NCBI GenBank assembly: GCA_000383715.1
Contig: KB911962.1
Coordinates: 1-45,447, forward strand
Direction of reading: 5' to 3'
DNA length: 45,447 bases
Source: Verrucomicrobia bacterium SCGC AAA164-E04
Lineage (GTDB): Bacteria; Verrucomicrobiota; Verrucomicrobiia; Limisphaerales; AAA164-E04
Of the stretch, positions 16,142-24,881 are shown one piece after another (within the stretch, counting starts at the first letter, position 1; the number at the start of each line of letters is the position of its first letter). A program made the position numbers and the translations under genes. The notes beneath the pieces were generated by a model, which had not been told where the DNA came from, ran no database searches, and worked only from the letters and a program-made list of their open reading frames with translations.

Positions 16142-18310
16142 ATGCCGATACCTGCCCTAAATAATGCTATGACTGCGCCATCGGCCTTGCCATCCTTCGG
16201 CGCTCAGAAACCAACAGGTGAATTGAAGCGCGCCCTGGACCCATCCACCTCCTGGGAGGAACTCGTTGAACTCTGGGTAAAGTATCCACAAGCAACGCTT
16301 GAAAACCCGCTCCTGGCGCTGAAAGCGCTTACCGAAGGCAAACCCTTGTATGCGCTCCTGCCCAGAATCTGCTACTTGAGTCTATACATCTATCTCAGTG
16401 GGAAGAGAGACCCGCAAACGCTTGAAAATTATATCCCGGAAACACGGCGTCTGGGAGATGAGAGAGGGCTTCGTGACTGGTGGTATCAAAACAGGTCTTG
16501 TTTCCTCGACCAGGTTTATCGTGAAAGGCCAGACCTCTTTCAGGCTTATGTGAAAGCACTTGCCTGCGATCCTTCCAGACATGTTCGTGCACGGGCGGCA
16601 GAGAAACTACCCGCATCACATCTCGAGCTCTTTCTTGAAGATCCTGATCTCAAGGTGGTTCGTTCTGTTATTACCAATCTGAGGGATCATGTCGCAGGTC
16701 TTGGCCCTCTTTGGAAAAAGCCTCACAACAGGCACGAACAGAGGCAGGATGGTTTTATCAGAGAACCGGTCGAGGTCGTTGCAGATGTAATGGCCATTGC
16801 CAAAAAGCTGCAAGTCCACGCTGACGAAAAAATTCGCGCACTTAATCTCGCGCAGCATTATGCCCATGACGATATGTTGAGTTATGCCATGGAGCATGAA
16901 AAATCCAATTTCTTCCTCAATTTCGCGCTATCGCGGAACTGGCAATTTGGCAATTTGGAAGGACGTTCCGCCAGCCTGTCCTACAGCTTGATTGATAAAG
17001 CGTTTAATCAAGTACCTCGGGCTGCGCTGGCTGTTGCAATGCATCCCCGGACTGATCAAATGCTTCGATGGAGATTGACGCGTCATCCGGACCCCTCAGT
17101 CAGCAAAGCGGCCTGGGAGAAAGTAGAGTTTGACTGGGTACTCAATGGCCTTGTAATCGAAGAAGATTTTGAGGAACTGTACGGGCAGAATTTCAGGAAA
17201 ACCTGGTTCGAGCAACTTGCAAGGAAGAAAGGTTTACCCAGAAGTATCGAGAAGCGCCTGTGGGAGTTTGGCGGATCCGTTCGCCAAGCGCTTTTCGATA
17301 ATCCTTGGCCGAGTCGGGAAGTGGCTCAGGAGTGGGTCAGAACCAAGACAGCTGATGAGCTCATCCCTATGGTTGACGCATCGGCCCATTCATTGCTGAT
17401 CCGAGCTGCAGCTCGACATGAAGATCCAAGGCTAAGGGCCATTGCTGCTCGATTGCCAGGTCGTCCCTCCTCGACATTAAGGCCTCTTCTTGTCAAGGAC
17501 CCCGATAGCTCGGTGCGGAATGCCGTTGCAGACTATTATCTTTCGCATGGCCATCATTGCTATCATGGAGAGCGTTATGCTCGCACCTTATCGGAACTGA
17601 CCCGTGATCCCGATCCTGAGATCCGGAAGAAAATTTGTCGGGATTGGAAAGTTACAAACGAGGACTGCCGGCGACTTGTCAATGATACGGTGCCTGAGGT
17701 GGCGCTTGAGACGCTTCGTCAAAAACCATGGTCTTGCTATCAGCACTCCTTGCCGTTGTGTTCGGTGGAAAATGCCTCCATTCGTGAGCAGGCCGCTCAA
17801 GTGGTGCTTGAAGAACGGGCCTGCTGGCTCAAATTTAATTCGACATTTTTTCGAAAGTTTGAAGCGGTGTTGTTAAAGGACGAGCATCCTGCCGTGCGTT
17901 GGCGACTGGCCGATGATCCCTGGACAAGCCCGGGCGCTTTTCACCGATTGATGAGAGACTCCGAGCTTCCGATTCAAAAGGCACTCATCAATGGTTTCCA
18001 ACTGGCGAGGGAGTGTGCCGCGCAAGACCATTTTCTGGAGCGAAGCGACAAAGACGCTGGCGCTTTGGCTCGCAGCCGCAATCCCTGGTATCGGGCATGT
18101 CTGGCGCGATGGGATCGCGAGGACCGGGTTCGGCACCGATTCCTTGCACGTGACAAAAGCTGGTTTGTGCGAGCTATCACAGCTCTCGAGCCCACCTTGC
18201 ACGCCTTTCTGCGAGAGGAACTCAAACAGGATGATCACCCACTGGTCCGAGCGGCCGCATCAGGCGATCTAAAACACGACTCCAAAAACCCCTACAGCAA
18301 AACATCATGA
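16142..18310 (+). CDS. Large LRV/HEAT-like helical-repeat protein
   Basis: A 722-residue all-helical scaffold. Repeats of the leucine-rich-variant/HEAT type recur, with consensus segments such as DPSRHVRARAAEKLP, DPSVSKAAWEKVEFD, DSSVRNAVADYYLSHGH, DPEIRKKICRDWK and HPAVRWRLADDPW. No catalytic motif is seen. Such solenoids usually bind protein partners. Its stop overlaps the ATG of the MoxR ATPase gene (ATGA at 18307), and that gene is coupled to the HExxH gene. A repeat scaffold, a MoxR ATPase and a metallopeptidase/VWA protein are a recurring trio. The likely role is the substrate- or sensor-binding partner of the ATPase. Confidence 0.72.
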   Translation: MPIPALNNAMTAPSALPSFGAQKPTGELKRALDPSTSWEELVELWVKYPQATLENPLLALKALTEGKPLYALLPRICYLSLYIYLSGKRDPQTLENYIPETRRLGDERGLRDWWYQNRSCFLDQVYRERPDLFQAYVKALACDPSRHVRARAAEKLPASHLELFLEDPDLKVVRSVITNLRDHVAGLGPLWKKPHNRHEQRQDGFIREPVEVVADVMAIAKKLQVHADEKIRALNLAQHYAHDDMLSYAMEHEKSNFFLNFALSRNWQFGNLEGRSASLSYSLIDKAFNQVPRAALAVAMHPRTDQMLRWRLTRHPDPSVSKAAWEKVEFDWVLNGLVIEEDFEELYGQNFRKTWFEQLARKKGLPRSIEKRLWEFGGSVRQALFDNPWPSREVAQEWVRTKTADELIPMVDASAHSLLIRAAARHEDPRLRAIAARLPGRPSSTLRPLLVKDPDSSVRNAVADYYLSHGHHCYHGERYARTLSELTRDPDPEIRKKICRDWKVTNEDCRRLVNDTVPEVALETLRQKPWSCYQHSLPLCSVENASIREQAAQVVLEERACWLKFNSTFFRKFEAVLLKDEHPAVRWRLADDPWTSPGAFHRLMRDSELPIQKALINGFQLARECAAQDHFLERSDKDAGALARSRNPWYRACLARWDREDRVRHRFLARDKSWFVRAITALEPTLHAFLREELKQDDHPLVRAAASGDLKHDSKNPYSKTS

Positions 18311-19302
18311 CACCTGAACAACTCCATCAACAACTCAATCGCCTTCTGGAACATGGTATCCGTCGATCGGTTATGATCTGGGGGCCTCCCGGCATCGGGA
18401 AATCCTCCATCGTTGCCGGTGTGGCTGAAGCCAGAGATATGCAGCTCACCGACCTGCGGCTCAGCCAGCTTGCGCCTACTGACTTGCGTGGTCTGCCTGT
18501 GGCTTCCGGGGAGACGGCACGCTGGCTACCACCGGAATTCCTGCCACGGGAAGGTAAGGGGATACTTTTTTTGGACGAACTCAATTTGGCACCTCCGGCC
18601 ATTCAGGGGATCGCCCAGCAACTGATCCTTGATCGAAGAGTCGGCAGCTACACTGTTCCGGATGGTTGGGTGATCTGGGCTGCAGGCAACCGGCGGGAGG
18701 ATCGAGCCTCGGTGCATCAGATGCCAGCACCTTTGGCCAATCGCTTTCTGCATTTTGAAGTCGAGGCGGATTTTGTCAGTTTTCGGCAGTGGGCATTGAG
18801 CGGTGGCATACATGAACAGATTCTGGCCTTCATAGCATTCCGCCCTGAGCTCCTGCATCATTACGATGCCAATCATTCGGCATGGCCTTCACCACGCACC
18901 TGGGAGATGGCTTCTGAAATCCACACGATCGGTAGCTCTATCGCGCCTGCGGTGGGATCTGCGGCAGCTTTGGAATTTGATTCCTTTCTCCAGGTTTACG
19001 ACACACTGCCGGACCTTGGGCAAATACTGGGAGGGCAGGGGAAAGACATTGTTTTTCCCAAGGAGCCATCCCAGCGCTATGCCCTCACTTTGGGCCTGGG
19101 CTCGCGGGCCCTTGAACCTGAATCCATCGGTCACGCGTTTTCCTGGCTGGTCAGGCAGGCCAAGCCCGAGTGGTGTCAGTTGTTCATCCACGCCGTTTAC
19201 GCCAAGGCTCAATCCAACGGGCAGCTTGGGCAACTAGCTGGTATCCTGGTCAGCGAACCCCGGCTCAAACCCTTTCTGAAGCACTTGCTGCAAGCTGCCT
19301 AG
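18307..19302 (+). CDS. MoxR-family AAA+ ATPase
   Basis: A 331-residue AAA+ ATPase. Walker A is MIWGPPGIGKSS (about residues 22-33), Walker B is GILFLDELN (about 87-95), sensor 1 lies in VIWAAGNRRED, and the arginine-finger segment is MPAPLANRFLHF. MoxR ATPases act with VWA-domain partners as chaperone-like remodelling machines that activate or mature a target. The start ATG 18307 overlaps the stop of the repeat-protein gene, and the TAG at 19300-19302 overlaps the GTG start of the HExxH gene. All three are therefore translationally coupled. ATPase motifs are intact although the downstream partner is truncated. Confidence 0.9.
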   Translation: MTPEQLHQQLNRLLEHGIRRSVMIWGPPGIGKSSIVAGVAEARDMQLTDLRLSQLAPTDLRGLPVASGETARWLPPEFLPREGKGILFLDELNLAPPAIQGIAQQLILDRRVGSYTVPDGWVIWAAGNRREDRASVHQMPAPLANRFLHFEVEADFVSFRQWALSGGIHEQILAFIAFRPELLHHYDANHSAWPSPRTWEMASEIHTIGSSIAPAVGSAAALEFDSFLQVYDTLPDLGQILGGQGKDIVFPKEPSQRYALTLGLGSRALEPESIGHAFSWLVRQAKPEWCQLFIHAVYAKAQSNGQLGQLAGILVSEPRLKPFLKHLLQAA

Positions 19303-19769
19303 TGGAAGAAGATACTACATTACGATTGGAAGCTTCCCTGGTAAGGCTAAGGGTAAGGCAGCCGTTTTTCGGAGCACTGGCATTGTTCATTGATTATCAT
19401 ATCGATGACTCGATTCCTACGGCCTGCACCAATGGTCGTTGGATACGATTCAATCCAAAGTTTACCGCTTCCATCAACTCTGCGGAACTCGATGGAGTGA
19501 TGATCCACGAACTACTTCACGCCGCGCTCAGGCATTCTGAGCGCAGAGGTGAACGCGACCCGGAAATATGGAACATCGCAGCCGATATTGTGATCAACGG
19601 CATGATTCGAGAGATCAACGGCCTCAAGTTACCTTTCAAACCCGTGGAAGATTATCGACTCAAGGATCTCGAGGTGGAGCAAGTGTATGATCAACTCATT
19701 GAGTATAACTATACCTACAGTCTGCCCCCGTTGGCCACTTGGGTATCCTACCATTTAACCCATAATTAA
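19302..19769 (+). pseudogene. Truncated HExxH (DUF2201-like) partner of the MoxR ATPase
   Basis: GTG 19302, in the TAGTG overlap with the ATPase gene, starts a 155-residue frame. HELLHAALRH (H69, E70, H73) is the zinc-metallopeptidase-like motif of the DUF2201 N-terminal domain, followed by WNIAADIVINGMIREI as in that family. Full members are about 400 residues or longer and end in a VWA domain. Here, right after the segment EVEQVYDQL, the frame turns into a short unrelated tail and stops, and no VWA domain is found downstream. The gene was probably cut by a deletion or by the junction of two elements. A residual function of the N-terminal half cannot be excluded. Confidence 0.7.
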
Positions 19770-20026
19770 ATGGTTTTCAGTCATTTATCACGATTTTTAT
19801 CCTTCTGAATATAATATGAGCACATTAGTCCAGTAAGCTACAAAAGTGAGATTTATTTGCGGACGTTTTGCGGACGAAAACATAGATTTGCAGAGGGTAG
19901 AAACCCGTAGAAACGGAAATACACTTTTCGTGTCAATTTTGGTCACTCGATTTTGACCGATTAAGGGGCGCCATATAGGATTGATCTCCCCTGCTTTAGA
20001 CCACCAATTTCAGGCCATAACAAACG
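19770..20026. other. Intergenic junction region
   Basis: No gene. It follows the truncation point of the MoxR partner. TGCGGACG occurs twice, 12 bp apart (19857-19864 and 19869-19876 approximately), and the complement TGTCCGCA lies just before the integrase gene (about 433-440). These could be integrase arm-type sites marking element ends. No copy of the tRNA-Tyr 3' end was found here. Confidence 0.35.
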
Positions 20027-20455
20027 CTACACGGCACCATCATTGAGATAACCTGTGATCTGGCCAATTTGAATAGCCTTAGGGGCATCCTGACCAGCTA
20101 GTTTACCCATCACACGCTCGGCACGCTTGGACAGGAGTTCAAGACATCGCTCTCGCTTCAGAAGATCATCGAGTTTTCTGGGGACTTTCATGCGGGTAAA
20201 CCTCTGCAATGTCTGCATGACGTCCTCTGACATGATACGATCGTATTCTTCAACAAGGGCTGCATCCTCAATATCATCGAGCTCGACTCTGTCTCCTGCA
20301 TCCGATGGGGATCGCCATTCGTAGCGACGTTTCCACTCACGAACAGTTCCGGGATGGAGCCCTAGAACCCTGGCAACATCGGCCGAAGTTGAGCCATGAG
20401 CTATCATGGCCTTCGCTCTTTGCCTGAGTTCCAAATCCAATGCTTCTACAGCCAT
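20027..20455 (-). CDS. HTH protein resembling a terminase small subunit
   Basis: A 142-residue protein. The N-terminal 45 residues form a helix-turn-helix (AKAMIAHGSTSADVARVLGL, then HPGTVREWKRRYEW), the type found in terminase small subunits and some transposase-related proteins. The rest is acidic and helical (ELDDIEDAALVEEYDRIM) and ends with QIGQITGYLNDGAV. No large terminase subunit or capsid gene is nearby, so a packaging role is unsupported. It may be a phage remnant or a regulator. It is convergent with the truncated MoxR partner and divergent from mcrB. Confidence 0.55.
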   Translation of the reverse strand: MAVEALDLELRQRAKAMIAHGSTSADVARVLGLHPGTVREWKRRYEWRSPSDAGDRVELDDIEDAALVEEYDRIMSEDVMQTLQRFTRMKVPRKLDDLLKRERCLELLSKRAERVMGKLAGQDAPKAIQIGQITGYLNDGAV

Positions 20456-20817
20456 AGGGTGAGTATATCCTCATTAGGAATTCTGTACAAGGCCAGAATG
20501 AAACTACAAGGATCGGCGCATTTGTTTTCTTTTTATCTCTATGTGCAGTCATTCCTGAGCAGAATGAGGCAGGCTGTGATCGATTATCGATACATCAATG
20601 CAAAGAGTCACCGTGAGTTCCGGTCAAGAGGTGACCTGGTAGACTTCACTCTGATTTGCTGCAAATTCCATTTGCGTTGTAAATGGCGTTCGAGGGGACA
20701 CTTGATACACTCAATAAAGCAAGTGGTAAATTTAAAGGGCATCAGCCAACTTGATCTGATTGATTAACCGGAAATTTTCCTTACGATGTCAGAAACCTAT
20801 ACAACAAGAACGAATTT
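20456..20817. other. Upstream region of the McrBC genes (362 nt)
   Basis: No supported gene. It separates the minus-strand HTH gene from mcrB and should carry promoters for both. A TTGATA near 20702 and a TAAATT about 19 nt on are possible promoter elements, too weak to call. I see no repeat or strong hairpin. Confidence 0.4.
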
Positions 20818-22812
20818 ATGAGCTTTACGTGGATCCCTATTTATTCCGAAATTGCCCGCAAAGTATTGGGTTTTGAAAATCGGCAGGACGAACTGTTGAC
20901 CCTTGTAGGGCAATTAAGTTCAAAAGGCATGAAAGTAATTTCGCTGAATGATCGAGACTCCAGCGGCAAATTTGTCCCACTATCTGAAATTGACCCATTC
21001 ACGTTCTTCGCGAGCTTCAATCGTACGAGTTCAATTACCGCCCGGCAGGCTATATTGGCAGAAATAAAATCTGCATGGAATCTTTCAGCACCCGTTCCAG
21101 ATGACTTTGACGGAGTTCCTCTTGCCAACCCCCAAAACAGTTGGTCATTCGGATATCTCGCTAACCGAGACCCAAATGATGTCCAAATCCTTTGGAGGGT
21201 GGCTCGTGAGGGAATAGCAGCAGATTGGAAAACATTCGATCATACACTTTTTAACGAAACACTTGCTATTCATAAGATGGGCGTAGGGAAGCTTACCACC
21301 GGTCTTTTTTGCCTTAACCCAAAAGGTTTTCTGCCCTGCGAAAAACAGACGCAATCGTATATTAAGCAAAAGGGCATCTTACTGGAGAGTAAAACGGCAG
21401 AAGGTTACCACTCTTGGCTTAAGCAAATTGTAGCTATTTCGGATGATAACTTTGTGCAACTTTCACTTGATGCTTACAAGTCTAGCCGGGAAACGAGGAG
21501 TGGCTCGGGAGTAAAGTATTGGTGGCTGAATGCGAATCCTAAGGTCTGGGATTTAAGAGCAGCACCTGTGGGTTCTATTCAATTTTATACATCACGTAAC
21601 GAGGGTGGGAACAAAAGAAAGAAGTTCAAATACTTCTCCAAAGTAAGACCCGGGGATATGCTTATTGGTTATATTGCAAGCCCCGATAAAGAGATCGTAG
21701 CTTTATGCGAAATCACAAAAGCTCTTTACGGACCTCCTGGACAAGAGAAGATTGAATTCAAGAAAATCGAAGCGTTTGCTAACCCTCTGAAGTGGGACGA
21801 GCTGCAGGATATACAGGAACTCGCACAATGTGAGCCTATCTTGAATAATCAAGGGAGCTTATTTTCCGTTACCAGTGATGAATTTGACGTCATCCGCACG
21901 TTGCTTGACAAGCGAATCGATGACATTCAGTGCACCCAAATTGCCCCATACACAAAGGACGATGCCCTAGAGGGGCTTTTCATGGCACCCGGGCAACTTG
22001 ATACAACGCTTTCACGCCTGAAACGAAAGAAGGCACTCATTCTTCAAGGACCACCCGGAGTCGGTAAAACCTTCATTGCTCGCCGACTCGCTTTTACTTT
22101 GATGGGGCTGAAGGACAATAGCCGTGTAGCGATGGTTCAGTTTCACCCAAGCTATGGTTACGAGGATTTTGTCCAAGGTTTCCGCCCCTTTCGGGGTGGA
22201 TTGGAGAGACGGGATGGCATTTTTTATCAGTTCGCCCAACGTGCCATAAAAGACCCTGATCGTGACTGGTTCTTCATTATCGATGAAATTAACCGTGGGA
22301 ATCTTGCCAAGGTTTTCGGTGAGCTACTGATGTTGATCGAATCTGACAAAAGAGGATCGGCTCATGCCATTCCTCTTACTTATTCTGATGGGCCAGAGGA
22401 AACGTTTTTTCTTCCGTCGAACATTCACTTTATCGGAACAATGAACACGGCGGATCGCTCACTCGCCATGGTAGATTATGCTCTGAGGCGTCGCTTTGCC
22501 TTCGTAAACCTTGAACCCGAAATCGATTCACCATCATTTGTGGTATTGCTCAAGGGACATGGAGCTACCGATGACTTAATATCCAAAATTCGCAAAAGGC
22601 TGGGTAATTTGAATGAAGTAATTGAGAAGGAACGTGATCTTGGTCAGGGTTTCCTTATCGGCCATAGCTACTTCTGTCCACAGAAAGGACAGTCTCTCAA
22701 CGAGAATTGGTATCGAGAGGTCATCGAAGGTGAAATTCAACCCTTACTGGAGGAATATTTCGATTCCAGGGAGCGGGTGGATCAACTCGTTACCGAATTG
22801 CTTGCTGAATGA
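20818..22812 (+). CDS. mcrB: McrB-type restriction GTPase/ATPase with EVE domain
   Basis: A 664-residue DNA-recognition and motor subunit of a modification-dependent (type IV) restriction system. Residues 1-220 form a helical/specificity region (FTWIPIYSEIARKVLGFENR). Residues about 230-340 are an EVE domain of the PUA superfamily (KYWWLNANPKVWDL, then PGDMLIGYIASPDKEIVAL), known to bind modified bases. The AAA+ domain follows: Walker A ILQGPPGVGKT (about 408-418), Walker B FFIIDEINRGN, and the McrB signature GTMNTADRSLAMVD with RRRFAF. All motifs are intact. The mcrC gene starts 16 nt after the stop. It would detect foreign modified DNA and drive cleavage by McrC. Confidence 0.93.
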   Translation: MSFTWIPIYSEIARKVLGFENRQDELLTLVGQLSSKGMKVISLNDRDSSGKFVPLSEIDPFTFFASFNRTSSITARQAILAEIKSAWNLSAPVPDDFDGVPLANPQNSWSFGYLANRDPNDVQILWRVAREGIAADWKTFDHTLFNETLAIHKMGVGKLTTGLFCLNPKGFLPCEKQTQSYIKQKGILLESKTAEGYHSWLKQIVAISDDNFVQLSLDAYKSSRETRSGSGVKYWWLNANPKVWDLRAAPVGSIQFYTSRNEGGNKRKKFKYFSKVRPGDMLIGYIASPDKEIVALCEITKALYGPPGQEKIEFKKIEAFANPLKWDELQDIQELAQCEPILNNQGSLFSVTSDEFDVIRTLLDKRIDDIQCTQIAPYTKDDALEGLFMAPGQLDTTLSRLKRKKALILQGPPGVGKTFIARRLAFTLMGLKDNSRVAMVQFHPSYGYEDFVQGFRPFRGGLERRDGIFYQFAQRAIKDPDRDWFFIIDEINRGNLAKVFGELLMLIESDKRGSAHAIPLTYSDGPEETFFLPSNIHFIGTMNTADRSLAMVDYALRRRFAFVNLEPEIDSPSFVVLLKGHGATDDLISKIRKRLGNLNEVIEKERDLGQGFLIGHSYFCPQKGQSLNENWYREVIEGEIQPLLEEYFDSRERVDQLVTELLAE

Positions 22813-22828
22813 CTTGAAGCAGCATTAT

Positions 22829-23947
22829 ATGCCCAATATACCGTCATTTGTTGAAACCGTGCAGACCCCCCAGCCCCAATCAGATACCACTTCAAATGCG
22901 GGGGGGATCCCCGTAGCTAACATATATTACCTTCTCTGCTACGCATGGAACAACTTGGAAGAAAAGGAGACTCTTGCCAACGTGGACACTTTGGAATCGA
23001 CAGACCTTTTAGATCTATTTGCAGTCGTTTTGGTCAAAGGTACACGACGACTGATCAGGCGTGGTTTGGATCGTGGATATGTAGCACGGGAAGGAGAATT
23101 TCCTGGGGTGCGCGGCAAGTTAATGGTTACTCAAACATTGCGACGCCATCTGATGTACCAAGGGCGCACCGCTTGCGAGTGGGATGAACTCGAGTATGAT
23201 ACTCTTCCAAATCGTATCCTGAAAACTATTCTCCAAAGGCTCTACGTGGCGGACCAGATTGAGGACACCATTCGTGCCGAGGTCCATGATTTGCTTCGTT
23301 GGCTGGAACCCGTTCGCAGTTTGGAACTTCGTGCGGAACACTTCCGGCGGGTTCAACTCCACCGCAACAACCGGATTTATAGTTTTCTGCTCCACATCTG
23401 TGAATTTGTATATGAACATTGGCTTCCCGCTGAAAATGGGAGCAACCGCCTTTTTCGTGACTTCAAGCGTGAGGGACTTCCGGGGCTTTTTGAAAAGTTT
23501 GTCCTGAATTTTTACCGCCACGAACTTTCCTCAGACTGGGACGTAAGGGCTCGAATTATCAATTGGCAAATGACAACATCCAATAAAGATGCCAAGGAGC
23601 TAATGCCACGCATGCAGACAGACGTATGCCTTGAGGGCCCCGGCCAAACAATAATCATCGATACTAAGTTTTATGCCCAGGCGCTCAAAACCGGTAGACA
23701 CGGTACCACAAAACTCCCATCAGCCAATTTGTATCAACTGTATACTTATTTACGTCAGCAGTCTTGTGTAAACGGCTGGGAGCAGGCCGAAGGTGTATTG
23801 CTATATCCACGAACAAATCGTGACTTTGCTGCCGAATTCACTACACATGGCCATCGCATTCGAGCGCTTTCCATTGACCTTTCTCAATCATGGCAATTAA
23901 TCCACAAGGAACTCATGCAGATTGTTGTCCCAAGAAAGAAATTCTAA
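22829..23947 (+). CDS. mcrC: McrC nuclease subunit
   Basis: A 372-residue partner of McrB that supplies DNA cleavage. The N-terminal part has IPVANIYYLLCYAWN and the block EYDTLPNRILKTIL typical of McrC/LlaJI-type proteins. The PD-(D/E)XK core is MQTDVCLEG followed by TIIIDTKFYA, with an Asp near residue 263 and DTK near 277. ATG 22829 is chosen because it starts 16 nt after mcrB and precedes the conserved region. The open frame extends upstream inside mcrB without a better start. Length fits the family (about 350-450 residues). No truncation is seen, so the McrBC pair appears functional. Confidence 0.92.
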   Translation: MPNIPSFVETVQTPQPQSDTTSNAGGIPVANIYYLLCYAWNNLEEKETLANVDTLESTDLLDLFAVVLVKGTRRLIRRGLDRGYVAREGEFPGVRGKLMVTQTLRRHLMYQGRTACEWDELEYDTLPNRILKTILQRLYVADQIEDTIRAEVHDLLRWLEPVRSLELRAEHFRRVQLHRNNRIYSFLLHICEFVYEHWLPAENGSNRLFRDFKREGLPGLFEKFVLNFYRHELSSDWDVRARIINWQMTTSNKDAKELMPRMQTDVCLEGPGQTIIIDTKFYAQALKTGRHGTTKLPSANLYQLYTYLRQQSCVNGWEQAEGVLLYPRTNRDFAAEFTTHGHRIRALSIDLSQSWQLIHKELMQIVVPRKKF

Positions 23948-24008
23948 CGAATTCTAGTTAAAGGTAAGTTTTTCTAATTCCCCCTTTATTTAACAAAGAC
24001 TCATAAGC

Positions 24009-24737
24009 ATGAAAAACCGTGTTATCGAAAGTTTAGAAAGCTTAATAAAAGATGCTACCGAACCAGATAATGAATTGTCATGGCTTTGGAGCAGAATATT
24101 GGGCCACTATTACAATGGGGATATTTTTTACGAACCAAGCGATCTTGGATGGATCAACGATACGATAAATTTTGAAAATTTACCGAAAGCATATTGTTAT
24201 GATATGGCTAAGTCGCGGGAATGGTTCGGACGAGCAGCCTTTCTTGGCTGTCCGTATTCTATTTTTCTTTTTTATCAGCGTTACTATGACAAAAACGACT
24301 ACGATACGGCATTGAAATATCTACGTATGGGTGCACAACATAATATTCCTTACTTTTTAGGAGAGCTTGCGGAATGGTATGCCAAAGGCGATCATCTTAA
24401 AAGAGATTTAGCTGAAGCTGACCAACTTTGGAGAAGGGCGGCCAAATTCGGAGACTGCTCGGCTCAATACGAATTAGGCAGATTGCACCTCTCTAATCGA
24501 GGCCCAACTGAAATGAACCAAAAAGAAGCAAGAGCTTGGATATTTTTAGCATCAGAAAATAATGATCCAAATGCAATACAAGAATACGTATCAATAAAAA
24601 AGGGTCTGGATCTTCACGAAATTCATTCAGTCGAAAATTATGCAAAAACTTTTTTGAAAAAAACACTCATCAAAGAGCGTTCTAATTATGATCATTTATT
24701 TAATACAGATAAAAACAAAAAGGATTCACAAGCTTAA
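24009..24737 (+). CDS. Sel1-like repeat protein
   Basis: A 242-residue TPR-related protein. Two to four Sel1 repeats are visible, for example AKSREWFGRAAFLGCPYSIF, YDTALKYLRMGAQHNIPYFL and AEADQLWRRAAKFGDCSAQY. No signal peptide is seen, so it is probably cytoplasmic and mediates protein-protein contacts. It follows mcrC by 61 nt on the same strand. Its DNA is clearly A+T-rich (24001-24060 has 20 G+C of 60 by hand count), unlike the operon at 39-41 kb, which suggests a separate origin. Whether it belongs to the McrBC system or is a passenger is unknown. Confidence 0.8.
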   Translation: MKNRVIESLESLIKDATEPDNELSWLWSRILGHYYNGDIFYEPSDLGWINDTINFENLPKAYCYDMAKSREWFGRAAFLGCPYSIFLFYQRYYDKNDYDTALKYLRMGAQHNIPYFLGELAEWYAKGDHLKRDLAEADQLWRRAAKFGDCSAQYELGRLHLSNRGPTEMNQKEARAWIFLASENNDPNAIQEYVSIKKGLDLHEIHSVENYAKTFLKKTLIKERSNYDHLFNTDKNKKDSQA

Positions 24738-24881
24738 CAACTGGGTAAATTAATAGTAAAGTATTGTAGCTTACTCAACTCCAATAAATGGTTTTTGCCC
24801 TAAATAAAGGTATCCGATAAGACGGCTTTGCCGGGTCGAAGTCGCGGTACGTGAGATTCTCTTTTACTTTGATCTAGCATT

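Noticed and set aside
19770..20026. Distal attachment site duplicating the tRNA-Tyr 3' end
   Set aside because: No copy of TTCGAATCCTG or CCTACCACCA was found here or in the other intergenic regions read; the far end of the element may lie elsewhere.
20027..20455. Evidence for a prophage from a terminase-like small protein
   Set aside because: No large terminase, portal, capsid, tail or lysis genes are visible in the window, so a prophage is not supported.
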